From NCBI GenBank assembly GCA_035629935.1, contig DASQLQ010000166.1, positions 1-35,699 on the forward strand: a stretch of 35,699 nt of DNA, written 5' to 3'. A model generated the notes under the pieces. That model was not told where the DNA came from. It did no database searches and was given only the letters and a program-made list of their open reading frames with translations. Shown here piece by piece: positions 1 through 8,267 of the stretch. The DNA is from DASQLQ01 sp035629935. Lineage in GTDB: Bacteria; Actinomycetota; CADDZG01; WHSQ01. Positions within the stretch are counted from its first letter, which is position 1; each line of letters opens with the position of its first letter. Both the position numbers and the translations under genes were made by a program.

Positions 1-258
1 CGTCAGTGTCGAGGCGAGACCGGTGATCGGCACGAGCACCGCGAACAACGCCAGGCTCGGGATCGTGTACAGGATGCCGGCCACCGCGGTCACGGGCCCG
101 AAGAGACGCATGTGTCTGAAGACGTAGACGGACAAGGGGAACGAGATCAGGAGCCCAAAGGTGACCGCCAACAACGTGAGGTAGAAGTGCTCGCCGAGCG
201 CCAGCCACACGTCCTCTTTGTTGTCGAGCACCCAGTCCCAGCGGAAGAGTTCGTTCAC
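1..258 (-). CDS. Quaternary-amine ABC transporter permease (OpuCB/ProW type), C-terminus cut by window edge
   Basis: The first 86 codons are present, starting at a GTG that overlaps the stop of the upstream ATPase gene (GTGA at 255-258). The protein begins MNELFRWDWVLDNKEDVW, then has a hydrophobic segment around residues 26-46 and another around residues 58-80 containing the stretch TIPSLALFAVLVPITG. The TIPSLALF motif is characteristic of binding-protein-dependent permeases for glycine betaine, carnitine or choline. It would form the membrane channel used by the ATPase at 255-1349. The exact substrate cannot be told. The rest of the gene, and probably a second permease and a binding protein, lie outside the window. 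Family assignment is good; gene-level name is not certain. Confidence 0.82.
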   Translation of the reverse strand, partial: MNELFRWDWVLDNKEDVWLALGEHFYLTLLAVTFGLLISFPLSVYVFRHMRLFGPVTAVAGILYTIPSLALFAVLVPITGLASTLT

Positions 259-1349
259 GCAACGATCTCGCGCGAGATGCGCTCGAGAGTGAGAATGCCG
301 GCGTACTTCTGGCCCTCCACCGCGACCACCGCCACCTGTGTACGCGAGGTGACTATGGAGTCGAGCGCATGTCGCAAGGTGCTGTCCTTGGTGACGTAGG
401 CGCTGAAGGGCTTCTCCTGGGCCTCCGAGACCCGGTCAACGTTCGACAGCATCGATTCATCCACCCAACCCAGCAGAACCCCGTCGTCGACGACGCTGAC
501 CCACCCGTAGTCGAACTTCTCCATCACGCGGCGAGCTTCCTCGGCGCTCGTGGAGGGATCGACAACCGGCCCCTCCTCGATCTGGATATCGGCCACCTTC
601 ATCAAGGACAGGCGCTTCAGGCCGCGCTCTGCGCCGACGAATCGCTTGACGAATTCATTAGCAGGAGAACGCAGGATCTCTTCGGGGGATGCATATTGCT
701 CGACGACGCCGCCCACGTTCAAGATCGCTATCCGGTCGGCCATCTTGATCGCCTCGTCGATATCGTGGGTTACGAAGACGATCGTCTTCTTCAGTCTCTG
801 TTGGATCTCGAGGAATTCGTCCTGGAGTCTCTCTCTGACGATCGGGTCGACGGCGCCGAACGGCTCATCCATCAACATGACCGGCGGATCGACGGCCAAA
901 GCACGCGCAACACCGACACGTTGTCGTTGCCCTCCGGACAGTTCACTCGGATAGCGGGGTAGGAACTCTCGATCGAGATCGAGCATGTCGACGAGCTCCT
1001 CGGTTCGAGCGTGGATCCGAGCTTGGTCCCACTTCTCCAACTCGGGGACGGTAGCGATGTTCTGAGCGATGGTTCGATGAGGCATCAGGCCGATGCTCTG
1101 GATCACGTAACCGATCCCCCGACGCAATCGGACGGGGTCCTGTTGCATGACGTCTTGCCCGCCGACGAGGATCGTGCCGGACGTGGGTTCGATCAACCGG
1201 TTGATCATCTTCATCGTCGTTGTCTTGCCACACCCCGAAGGCCCGACGAAGACGACTGTTTCTCCTTGGGCAATCTCGAGCGTCAGCTCGTTAACCGCTG
1301 GGTTCGAGGAGCCGGGGAACCGTTTAGAAACGTTGCGAAGCGAGATCAA
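255..1349 (-). CDS. Quaternary-amine ABC transporter ATP-binding protein with CBS domains (OpuCA/ProV type)
   Basis: 364 residues. Energises uptake of a compatible solute such as glycine betaine, carnitine or choline at the cytoplasmic membrane. Visible motifs: Walker A GPSGCGKTT (about residues 36-44), ABC signature LSGGQRQR (137-144), Walker B LMDEP (159-163), then a C-terminal pair of CBS-like repeats (about 250-364) as in osmosensing OpuCA/ProV. The TTG start at 1349 was chosen because it overlaps the stop of the DUF3566 gene (TTGA) and is directly followed by the usual ATPase beginning ISLRNVSKRF. The frame continues upstream, but that part runs inside the neighbouring gene and does not resemble the family. 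Coupled at both ends, so it is probably co-transcribed from the gyrA side. Confidence 0.93.
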   Translation of the reverse strand: MISLRNVSKRFPGSSNPAVNELTLEIAQGETVVFVGPSGCGKTTTMKMINRLIEPTSGTILVGGQDVMQQDPVRLRRGIGYVIQSIGLMPHRTIAQNIATVPELEKWDQARIHARTEELVDMLDLDREFLPRYPSELSGGQRQRVGVARALAVDPPVMLMDEPFGAVDPIVRERLQDEFLEIQQRLKKTIVFVTHDIDEAIKMADRIAILNVGGVVEQYASPEEILRSPANEFVKRFVGAERGLKRLSLMKVADIQIEEGPVVDPSTSAEEARRVMEKFDYGWVSVVDDGVLLGWVDESMLSNVDRVSEAQEKPFSAYVTKDSTLRHALDSIVTSRTQVAVVAVEGQKYAGILTLERISREIVA

Positions 1350-1906
1350 CGATCGGTTTCGCGCTCGACAAAGGTCATCTCGATACCCCCGGTGTAGTCC
1401 GCGACGACGTTGTAGAGGAACGCGAGGAAAAGATTTAGAAGGGATGCGCCGACCAAGAACAACAGCCCGATAACCAGAGCCCAACGCTCGACCAAGAAGA
1501 GGGTTATCTCACTGTCCCACGACAGGACGAACGCGTCCGCCAGGTCGTCGATCGCGTCGAAAAGGCCCAGAGAATTGACGATGGCGTAAAGGATCGCGAC
1601 CACGACGAGCCACACGACCAAGAAGCATGAGTAGAAGAGAACTGAGAGTTTCAAGACCGACATCGGATCCACGTGACGAAGCACGCGGCGCACGCGCCGT
1701 ACCTGCCGGCGACGGGGACGCCTGGTCGGAGCTTCCTGGCGGGTCCGGGGAGCAGGAGCGACCTGTGTAGGGGCGCCCAGCGGGTCGTCGAGCGACTCGA
1801 ACAGGGCGGGGCTCGTGGGAGCTTCAGGCGCGAGATGTCCCCCGGAGGCGGAAGCGACTTCCGGTTCCGTGCGCCAGCTATCGGAGGGGTCTTTGCCGGT
1901 GCCCAC
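1346..1906 (-). CDS. DUF3566 membrane protein next to gyrA
   Basis: 186 residues. The first ~80 are a low-complexity Pro/Ala/Arg-rich cytoplasmic tail ending in a very basic patch (RRPRRRQVRRVRRVLRHV). Then come the family hallmark DPMSVLKLSV, a transmembrane segment (about 90-112), a loop and a second transmembrane segment (about 140-165), finishing with FLYNVVADYTGGIE. This matches the actinobacterial DUF3566 family, which in Mycobacterium also follows gyrA (Rv0007). The biochemical role is not established. It lies 62 bases after gyrA on the same strand and overlaps the ABC ATPase start by four bases, so it bridges the replication operon and the transporter genes. Confidence 0.88.
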   Translation of the reverse strand: MGTGKDPSDSWRTEPEVASASGGHLAPEAPTSPALFESLDDPLGAPTQVAPAPRTRQEAPTRRPRRRQVRRVRRVLRHVDPMSVLKLSVLFYSCFLVVWLVVVAILYAIVNSLGLFDAIDDLADAFVLSWDSEITLFLVERWALVIGLLFLVGASLLNLFLAFLYNVVADYTGGIEMTFVERETDR

Positions 1907-1968
1907 GCCAGCCTTTCGTTGGTCTGCGACTAGAACAGTATGGGCGAAAACATCTGCTGCTGCTCTAT

Positions 1969-4488
1969 TTAAGTGAGCTTCGCTTGATCGCTCTCCAGCT
2001 CGGCAACGACCGGAGCGACGGCTGAAACGGCGGCCCCAGGTGCAAGGTTCATCACTCGCACACCGGTTGCCGGCCGACCCTGTCGCGAGATCGCGTTGAC
2101 TGCCATCCGGATCACGACACCGTCGTCGGAGATAAGGAACACATCGTCGGTAGCGTCGACCACACTGGCTCCGACGATCTCGCCTCGTGGCTTGGTGAGC
2201 TTCGCGGCGATAACTCCCATGCCGCCTCGGCCCTTGCGAGGGAAGTCCCCGAGTTTCGTCCGTTTTCCGTAGCCGAACTGCGTAACGATCAGCAGCTCAC
2301 CCTTGGCCGTTTGCTTGGATATGACGTCGCTCGACACCACTTGGTCGCCTTCGCGAAGGCGGACCCCGATAACGCCGGTGGCGGTGCGACCCATGGGGCG
2401 CACGTGCTCTTCCTTGAAACGGATCGCTTTGCCGTGTCGAGTGATCAGGAGCACGTCATCCTCACCCGATGTCGGTCGAACCCGCACGACCTCGTCACCC
2501 TCGCGCAGATTCAGAGCGATGATGCCCTCGCGGCGCGAGGAGTCGTATTCGCGGAACAACGTCTTCTTGACCATGCCGCGCCTGGTTGCGATCAACAGGT
2601 ACCGGAACGTCTCGTAGTCGCGCGTGTCGATCACGGCAGCAACTTTGTCGTCGGGACGCATAGGAACGACGTTCACCACAGCGGTCCCACGGGCGGTCCG
2701 ATCGCGTTTCGGTATCTCGTGCGCCTTGATCCGATATACCCGGCCGGTGTTCGAGAACAGCAAGAGATACGCGTGCGCAGTTGTGGTGATGAGGTGCTCG
2801 ACGATGTCGCCTTCTTTGAGGTTCGCCCCGCGCACACCGCGGCCCCCCCGGCCCTGCTGCCGGTACGTGTCCAGAGGGACGCTCTTGATGTATCCGTCGC
2901 GCGAAACGGAGATCACGAGGTCTTCGTCGGCGATGAGGTCCTCTATATCGAACTCGCCCTCGTCGGGCACGATCTTGCTTCGGCGGTCGTCACCGAAACG
3001 GTCCCGGATCTCGCCCAGCTCGGTTGCGATGATCTTGCGTTGCCTCGACTCGCTCTTGAGGATGCTTTTCAGGTCCTTGATCGTTTCCAGAAGCTCGGCG
3101 TGCTCCTCGCGGATCTTGTCCTGCTCCAGTGCCGTCAGCCGGCGGAGTGGCATGTCGAGGATGTGCTGAGCCTGCACCTCGGTGAGACCGAAGTTCGCCA
3201 TCAAGCCCTGACGCGCTTCTTCGACATCGGCGGACTGGCGGATGAGCTCGACGATCGCATCGATGTTGTCGAGGGCGATGATCAGCCCCTCGAGGATGTG
3301 CGCCCGTTCTTCGGCTTTGCGCAGCCGGTACGACGTCCGACGAACGATCACCTGGATCTGGTGCGTGATGTACTCGGTGATCACTTCCGCGAGGTTCAGC
3401 GTGCGCGGGACGCCGTCTACGAGCGCCAGCGTGTTGACGGCGAAGTTCTCCTGCATCTGGGTGCGCTTGTAGAGCTGATTGAGAACGATCTGGGGGATCG
3501 CGTTCTTCTTGAGCTCGATAACGAACCGCATGCCCTTCCGGGATGACTCATCACGCAGGTCGGCGATCCCCTCCAACTTCTTATCCTTGGAGTTCACGAG
3601 TTCGGCGATCTTCTCGGCGAGGCGGGCCTTGTTGACCTGATAGGGGAGCTCCGTAACGACGATGCGCGGGTTGCCCTTCGGTCCTTCCTCGACCTCGCAA
3701 ACCGCGCGCATCTTCACCGAGCCACGGCCGGTGGTGAACGCGTCGTGGATCCCCTGCTGGCCGAGTATCAATGCGCCCGTGGGGAAGTCGGGCCCCTTGA
3801 TGTGTTTCATGCACGCCTTGAGCATCTCCCCCTGGTCCTTCGTCAGCTCGGGGTTCTCGAGCATCTCGATAACCGCGTTACAGACCTCGGTCAGGTTGTG
3901 CGGAGGGATGTTCGTCGCCATCCCGACCGCGATCCCCGTCGAGCCGTTGACGAGGAGGTTGGGGAAGCGGGCGGGGAGAACGGAAGGCTCCTCGGCCTCG
4001 CCGTCATAGGTCGAGGTGAAGTCGACGGTGTCCTCGCCGATGTCGCGCAGCATCTCCATCGCGAGGCGAGACAGCCGGCACTCCGTGTATCGCTGAGCGG
4101 CCGGTGGGTCGCCGTCGACCGAACCGAAGTTGCCCTGGCCGTCGATGAGCATGTAGCGCAACGAGAAGTCCTGCGCCATCCTGGCCAAAGTGTCGTAGAT
4201 CGCCTGGTCACCATGCGGGTGGTAGCTCTTCATCACCTCGCCGACGAGAGCCGCGCTCTTGCGATAACGCTGATCGGCCCGCAAGCCGGAATCGAAAGCG
4301 GCGTAAAGGATCCGGCGCGCGACCGGCTTGAGACCATCTCGCACGTCGGGAAGAGCTCGGGAGACTATGACGGACATCGCGTACTCGAGGAATGAAGCCT
4401 TGACCTCTTCCTCGATCGTGATGTCGTCTACGCCCGCGACTGCCCCACCTTCATCAGGCAACTTGTCTTGAAATGGCTCTTTCGGCAT
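1969..4488 (-). CDS. gyrA: DNA gyrase subunit A
   Basis: 839 residues, normal length for GyrA. It breaks and rejoins DNA as part of the A2B2 gyrase that introduces negative supercoils. The winged-helix region carries the active-site tyrosine in AAQRYTE (Tyr134). The quinolone-determining segment reads HPHGDQAIYD (residues 90-99), with Gln95 where Escherichia coli has Ser83 and Asp99 where it has Asp87. A GyrA-box-like motif QQGRGGRG (about residue 543) marks the start of the C-terminal DNA-wrapping beta-pinwheel. The ATG start at 4488 has GAGGT just upstream. It follows gyrB by 20 bases in the same operon. Confidence 0.98.
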   Translation of the reverse strand: MPKEPFQDKLPDEGGAVAGVDDITIEEEVKASFLEYAMSVIVSRALPDVRDGLKPVARRILYAAFDSGLRADQRYRKSAALVGEVMKSYHPHGDQAIYDTLARMAQDFSLRYMLIDGQGNFGSVDGDPPAAQRYTECRLSRLAMEMLRDIGEDTVDFTSTYDGEAEEPSVLPARFPNLLVNGSTGIAVGMATNIPPHNLTEVCNAVIEMLENPELTKDQGEMLKACMKHIKGPDFPTGALILGQQGIHDAFTTGRGSVKMRAVCEVEEGPKGNPRIVVTELPYQVNKARLAEKIAELVNSKDKKLEGIADLRDESSRKGMRFVIELKKNAIPQIVLNQLYKRTQMQENFAVNTLALVDGVPRTLNLAEVITEYITHQIQVIVRRTSYRLRKAEERAHILEGLIIALDNIDAIVELIRQSADVEEARQGLMANFGLTEVQAQHILDMPLRRLTALEQDKIREEHAELLETIKDLKSILKSESRQRKIIATELGEIRDRFGDDRRSKIVPDEGEFDIEDLIADEDLVISVSRDGYIKSVPLDTYRQQGRGGRGVRGANLKEGDIVEHLITTTAHAYLLLFSNTGRVYRIKAHEIPKRDRTARGTAVVNVVPMRPDDKVAAVIDTRDYETFRYLLIATRRGMVKKTLFREYDSSRREGIIALNLREGDEVVRVRPTSGEDDVLLITRHGKAIRFKEEHVRPMGRTATGVIGVRLREGDQVVSSDVISKQTAKGELLIVTQFGYGKRTKLGDFPRKGRGGMGVIAAKLTKPRGEIVGASVVDATDDVFLISDDGVVIRMAVNAISRQGRPATGVRVMNLAPGAAVSAVAPVVAELESDQAKLT

Positions 4489-4508
4489 TTACCTCGCCCG
4501 CGATCTCG

Positions 4509-6485
4509 TTAGATGTCTAGGAAACGGATGTCTTTTGCGTTCTTCTGGATGAACTCCTTGCGCGACTCGACGTTGTCGCCCATCAGAGACGAAAAGATCT
4601 CTTCGGCGAGAGCCGCGTCGTCCATGGTGACCCGCAACAGAGTTCGGTTCTCGGGATCGAGCGTCGTCTCCCACAACTCTTCGGCGTCCATCTCACCGAG
4701 ACCCTTGAACCGCTGAGGTTCGATCTTGCCCCCGTTCTGCGCTGCCTTGAAAACGTCGAGCTGTTCGTCGTTCTTGAAGTAGTGAACCTTGCCCTTGTAG
4801 GTCAAGCGGTACAGAGGCGGCTGCGCGACATATACGTAACCGGCATCGATCAACTTCGGCATGTAACGGAAGAAGAACGTCAGGAGAAGTGTCTTGATGT
4901 GGCTGCCGTCGACATCGGCATCCGCCATCGAGATGATCTTGTGGTACCTGCACTTCTCTAGGTCGAAGTCGTCGGCGATGCCGGTTCCCACGGCGGTGAT
5001 GATCGCCTGTATCTCTTTGTTCTCGAGACTCTTGGCTAAACGAGCGCGCTCGACGTTGAGGATCTTTCCGCGCAAGGGCAGGACCGCTTGGTACTCGCGC
5101 TCCCGCGCGCTCTTCGCGGTGCCTCCTGCCGAATCTCCCTCTACGATCAGCAGCTCCGAGCGGCTCGGATCGCTCGACTGACAATCCGCGAGCTTGCCGG
5201 GAAGAGCCGTCGACTCGAGCAGCGACTTGCGGCGAACCAGGTCGCGGGCTTTGCGCGCTTCGAGTCGTGCACGTTGCGCTCCGATCACCTTGTTGCAGAT
5301 CGCTCGCGCGTCTCCCGGGTTCTCCTCCATGAAGGAGGCGAACCTCTGGTTGACCGACGTCTCGACGAACGAACGGATCTCGGTGTTGCCGAGCTTCGTC
5401 TTGGTCTGGCCCTCGAACTGTGGGTTCCTTACCTTCACCGAGATGATCCCGGTGAGACCCTCGCGGCAGTCCTCGCCGATCAGGGCGTCGTCTTTCTCCT
5501 TGAGGATGCCCTTGTCGCGCGCGTACTTGGTGATGACACGCGTCAGAGCGCGGCGGAAGCCTTCCTCGTGCATACCGCCTTCGTGAGTGTTGATGTTGTT
5601 CGCGAACGTGAACACGGACTCCGTGTACGAGCCGGTCCACTGCATCGCTACCTCGACCTCGTGATTCTCGGCCTTCGCGTCGAAGTAGGTGACCCGCTTG
5701 TTGATCGGCTCGCGCGACCCGTTGAGGTGCTTGACGAAGTCCACGATCCCGCCGTTGTAGCGGAACGTTTCTTCCTGCACCGGCTCGACGCGGGAATCGG
5801 TCAGGCGGATCTCGAGGCTCTTGTTCAGGAACGCCATCTCGCGCATTCGCTGAGCCAGGGTGTCGAACTTGAACTCGCGCTCTTCGGTGAAGATCTCGGG
5901 GTCGGGCCAGAACGAGATCGTCGTGCCCGTCCGTTTCGCCGGCCTGACGTCCTTGAGTTTCGCCAACGGCTTGCCGCGCTTGTACTTCTGGTGCCACAGC
6001 TTGCCGCTTCGGACCACATCGACCTCGAGGCGCTCGGACAACGCGTTCACGACGGACACACCGACACCGTGCAGACCACCGGAGACCTGGTAACCCTTGC
6101 CCCCGAACTTCCCTCCCGCGTGGAGGGTGGTCAGGACCACCTCGACGGCCGGCTTGCGTTCGCCCTTGACGATGTCGACTGGGATCCCACGTCCGTTGTC
6201 GGACACCTTGCAGCCGCCATCCGCGAGGAGCTCGACCGTGATCCGGTCGCAGTAGCCGGCCATGGCCTCGTCGACGGCGTTGTCGACCACTTCGTAGACG
6301 AGGTGGTGGAGACCCCGGATCCCGGTGGTCCCGATGTACATCCCCGGCCGTTGACGTACGGGTTCGAGACCCTTGAGGACCGTGATGTCCTGGGCTGTGT
6401 AGGCGTCCTTGCTACGTGTCTTGGTGGCCGGGCTGGGAGCCTTTTTAGGGGTCCCGGAGCCGGCTCTGGACGGTGCCTTAGGCGA
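4509..6485 (-). CDS. gyrB: DNA gyrase subunit B; start codon not canonical
   Basis: ATPase subunit of gyrase. Motifs: RPGMYIG and EVVDNAVDEA of the GHKL ATPase fold, GLHGVGVSVVNALS, the TOPRIM sequence EGDSAGGTAK, PLRGKILNV, and the C-terminal QRFKGLGEM. The first ATG in frame (6341) lies inside RPGMYIG and is too late: the essential preceding stretch AYTAQDITVLKGLEPVRQ is also encoded. No ATG, GTG or TTG exists in this frame between that ATG and the upstream stop. The end given here is the TCG at 6483-6485, which sits seven bases after a perfect AAGGAGG (6493-6499). It would give 658 residues. An alternative is a start at ATG 6576 with one base to be removed before 6478. Confidence 0.9.
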   Translation of the reverse strand, partial: SPKAPSRAGSGTPKKAPSPATKTRSKDAYTAQDITVLKGLEPVRQRPGMYIGTTGIRGLHHLVYEVVDNAVDEAMAGYCDRITVELLADGGCKVSDNGRGIPVDIVKGERKPAVEVVLTTLHAGGKFGGKGYQVSGGLHGVGVSVVNALSERLEVDVVRSGKLWHQKYKRGKPLAKLKDVRPAKRTGTTISFWPDPEIFTEEREFKFDTLAQRMREMAFLNKSLEIRLTDSRVEPVQEETFRYNGGIVDFVKHLNGSREPINKRVTYFDAKAENHEVEVAMQWTGSYTESVFTFANNINTHEGGMHEEGFRRALTRVITKYARDKGILKEKDDALIGEDCREGLTGIISVKVRNPQFEGQTKTKLGNTEIRSFVETSVNQRFASFMEENPGDARAICNKVIGAQRARLEARKARDLVRRKSLLESTALPGKLADCQSSDPSRSELLIVEGDSAGGTAKSAREREYQAVLPLRGKILNVERARLAKSLENKEIQAIITAVGTGIADDFDLEKCRYHKIISMADADVDGSHIKTLLLTFFFRYMPKLIDAGYVYVAQPPLYRLTYKGKVHYFKNDEQLDVFKAAQNGGKIEPQRFKGLGEMDAEELWETTLDPENRTLLRVTMDDAALAEEIFSSLMGDNVESRKEFIQKNAKDIRFLDI

Positions 6486-6576
6486 GGTGGATCCTCCTTG
6501 CAGAGAAGGCCGTCTGGGAGCCGTCCGAGCGGCCGGATATGGGCGCGCTGGACGAGACTTCGACGACCGGATTCAT
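6478..6576 (-). other. 32-codon open frame abutting the gyrB start (leader ORF or displaced gyrB N-terminus)
   Basis: The ATG at 6576 begins a 32-residue frame (MNPVVEVSSSAPISGRSDG...) ending in TAA at 6478-6480, just past the probable gyrB initiation site. A Ser/Ala-rich tail of this kind is common at GyrB N-termini. By hand count about 27 of 32 codons end in G or C, against about 16 of 29 in the gyrB frame over the same stretch, so this frame looks like the coded one. It is either a translated leader coupled to gyrB, or the true gyrB N-terminus separated by a one-base error. The ATG lies almost exactly at the start predicted from the -10 element at 6584-6592, so it would be leaderless. Confidence 0.45.
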
Positions 6577-6583
6577 TGCGAAA

Positions 6584-6592
6584 ATCATAGCA
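6584..6592 (-). promoter_or_regulatory. Extended -10 promoter element for gyrB
   Basis: Read on the minus strand the sequence is TGCTATGAT, a TGn extended -10 joined to TATGAT (one mismatch to TATAAT). No good -35 is visible at the usual distance, as is common for extended -10 promoters. Transcription would start near 6577, just before the ATG at 6576. It lies in the only sizeable gap (6577-6625) inside the dnaA-gyrA run. Confidence 0.5.
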
Positions 6593-6625
6593 TCCGGGGC
6601 CCCCATTCTGGGGTAAAAAAACGCT

Positions 6626-7084
6626 TCAAAACCCCTGGTCAGGGCCCCTTTTCCCGCGTCTTCGACTCCACGCGCGATGGGCATTCTCGAATGCCTCTTG
6701 CGGGTCGGTCGGAGAAGAGGAGGACGTCGCCGGAGCTTGCTCTGGTCGCGGGGTCGCCCCGGGCCTGTTCGATCGGGTCGGGGGGCCGCTCGCGACCTTC
6801 AGCTCCCGAACCAGTTCGCGGCCCAGTGCCTTGTTGACCCGGCCGGCTATCTCGCCACTGAGATACGCGACCTCGGTTGCCCACGCGGGAGAGTCGGTGC
6901 GGACGCGAAGAACGCCGTCCCTCAACGAGGTCGGTTCGACATGCTTGCTGATATCGGGCCCGACGATCGCATCCCAGCGTGAGAACACCCTCCCGGCATC
7001 GACGGCCCCTTCGAAGCCGAGTTTGCGTCCCACCGGATCCAAGAGGTCACGGAGCCGCGAGGGGAATCCACCCCACTCAGCCAT
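6626..7084 (-). CDS. dciA: DUF721 protein, DciA-like helicase loader
   Basis: 152 residues. DUF721 proteins near the origin are DciA-type factors that help load or activate the replicative helicase DnaB in bacteria lacking DnaC/DnaI. The N-terminal half (residues 1-95) has the family pattern: WDAIVGPDISKHVEPTSL, then GVLRVRTDSPAWATEV and LSGEIAGRVN. The C-terminal ~55 residues are Pro/Ser/Arg-rich and look disordered. The ATG start overlaps the recF stop by eight bases. The recF-DUF721-gyrB order is the usual actinobacterial arrangement and supports a replication role. Function is inferred from family and location. Confidence 0.85.
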   Translation of the reverse strand: MAEWGGFPSRLRDLLDPVGRKLGFEGAVDAGRVFSRWDAIVGPDISKHVEPTSLRDGVLRVRTDSPAWATEVAYLSGEIAGRVNKALGRELVRELKVASGPPTRSNRPGATPRPEQAPATSSSSPTDPQEAFENAHRAWSRRRGKRGPDQGF

Positions 7085-8234
7085 CGCTCACCCGCCCACG
7101 AGCGACCTGCAGCACCCGATCGGCCCTGAGCTCCCCCGTGGGGGGCTCTGCGGAGGAGAGAAGCGTCTGGCCCATCTCCCGCACGGCTTCCGCCAGCCAA
7201 GTCTTCCGGTGTGGATCGAGCTCGGAGAAAACGTCGTCGAGGAGCAGGATCGGATGTTGGCCCAACGCGTCGGTCAGGAGGTCGTGTTCGGCCAGCTTCA
7301 ATGCCAGGGCGGCCGTTCGCTGATCGCCCTGGGAGGCAAAGGTTCGCGCGTCCAGCCAGACCCCCGACCCGTCGTCCGCCGGGATCTGCACGGACACGTC
7401 ATCGCGTTGAGGGCCGGCGAGACTGAGCCCACGTTCGAGCTCGGCCGTAGCCAGCTGGTCCAGACGCGCTCGCAAGCATTCTTCGAGAACCGCCGTGTCG
7501 GCTCTTCCCGTCGCCAGAGAATCTCGCCGCACCTCTTCGCTCACCCATGAGCTGACGTAATCCAATCCGAGGCTCCCTCGACCGGCCACTTCTTCATAAC
7601 GCTTGGTCGCGTACGGGATCAGAGCCGCAAGAGCATCCAGTCGCGCGGCCGCCAAAGTCGCGCCGGTTTGGATGAACGCGTCGTCCCATACCTCGAGGGT
7701 TTCTTGTGGACCACCGCGACCGCGGCCGCGCAACGCCGTCTTGAGCAAAGCATTGCGTTGCTTCAACACACGTTCCCAATCGCGCCGCAGCTGCTCGCGT
7801 GCCGGTCGTAGCTTCACGACCAACTCGTCGAGGAAGCGGCGCCGGCCATCCGGGGACCCCTTGACCAATGACAGCTCGTCGGGACCGAAGAACACGGTTA
7901 CGACGAGCTCGCCGAGATTGCGCGTGCGCGGAGTGGGGACCTTGTTGATCAAAGCTCTGGTGCCTCGTCCCGGTCGGAACTCCATGTCCACTTCGATCCA
8001 ACGGTCCCCGCGTGCCATCTTGGCGTGCAGAAGCGCTCGCTCAGCGCCGGCCCGAACCAACGCCGCATCGGATCCTCGCGGGGAGCCAAGGCCGGACAAG
8101 CAATGAACGGCTTCGAGCAGGTTGGTTTTCCCCTGCGCGTTGCGACCCACGATGAGGTTCAAGCCCGGCGCGAATTCAACCTGCTCGCGCTCGTAATTAC
8201 GGAAGTCCTCCAACCGGAGGTCGCCGACCTGCAC
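7077..8234 (-). CDS. recF: DNA replication and repair protein RecF
   Basis: 385 residues, the normal size. RecF is an SMC-like ATPase that works with RecO and RecR to load RecA at gapped DNA and stalled forks. Motifs: Walker A GRNAQGKTN (residues 30-38) after DFRNYE, the signature region LSLAGPQRDDV, and Walker B LLLDDVFSELD. A GTG start at 8234 is chosen because GGAG lies seven bases upstream and VGDLRLEDFRNY follows at once. It sits 33 bases after dnaN in the replication operon. Confidence 0.96.
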   Translation of the reverse strand: MQVGDLRLEDFRNYEREQVEFAPGLNLIVGRNAQGKTNLLEAVHCLSGLGSPRGSDAALVRAGAERALLHAKMARGDRWIEVDMEFRPGRGTRALINKVPTPRTRNLGELVVTVFFGPDELSLVKGSPDGRRRFLDELVVKLRPAREQLRRDWERVLKQRNALLKTALRGRGRGGPQETLEVWDDAFIQTGATLAAARLDALAALIPYATKRYEEVAGRGSLGLDYVSSWVSEEVRRDSLATGRADTAVLEECLRARLDQLATAELERGLSLAGPQRDDVSVQIPADDGSGVWLDARTFASQGDQRTAALALKLAEHDLLTDALGQHPILLLDDVFSELDPHRKTWLAEAVREMGQTLLSSAEPPTGELRADRVLQVARGRVSDG

Positions 8235-8267
8235 CGGGCATCTCCATCCGCTAGTTCGTCAGTTCCC

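Noticed and set aside
1907..1968. tRNA-Ile or tRNA-Ala after gyrA as in Mycobacterium
   Set aside because: The gap is 62 bases, too short and without cloverleaf arms.
2311..3546. Plus-strand open frame of 411 codons opposite gyrA
   Set aside because: Antisense to gyrA, no ribosome-binding site or family feature; a GC-rich shadow frame.
6478..6500. RF2-like programmed +1 frameshift joining the 32-codon frame to gyrB
   Set aside because: A +1 shift at the UAA would join the frames and an AAGGAGG lies upstream, but it is 12 bases away rather than about 3, and GCC is a poor slippery codon. A sequence error or alternative start is simpler.
5088..6590. Long plus-strand open frame of 500 codons opposite gyrB
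   Set aside because: It lies antisense to the strongly conserved gyrB and shows only the mirrored composition expected in GC-rich DNA; no motif.
6601..6621. CCCC-ATTCT-GGGG hairpin next to an A-run as terminator
   Set aside because: On the minus strand, where the genes run, the T-run comes before the stem, so it does not form an intrinsic terminator; no plus-strand gene ends here.
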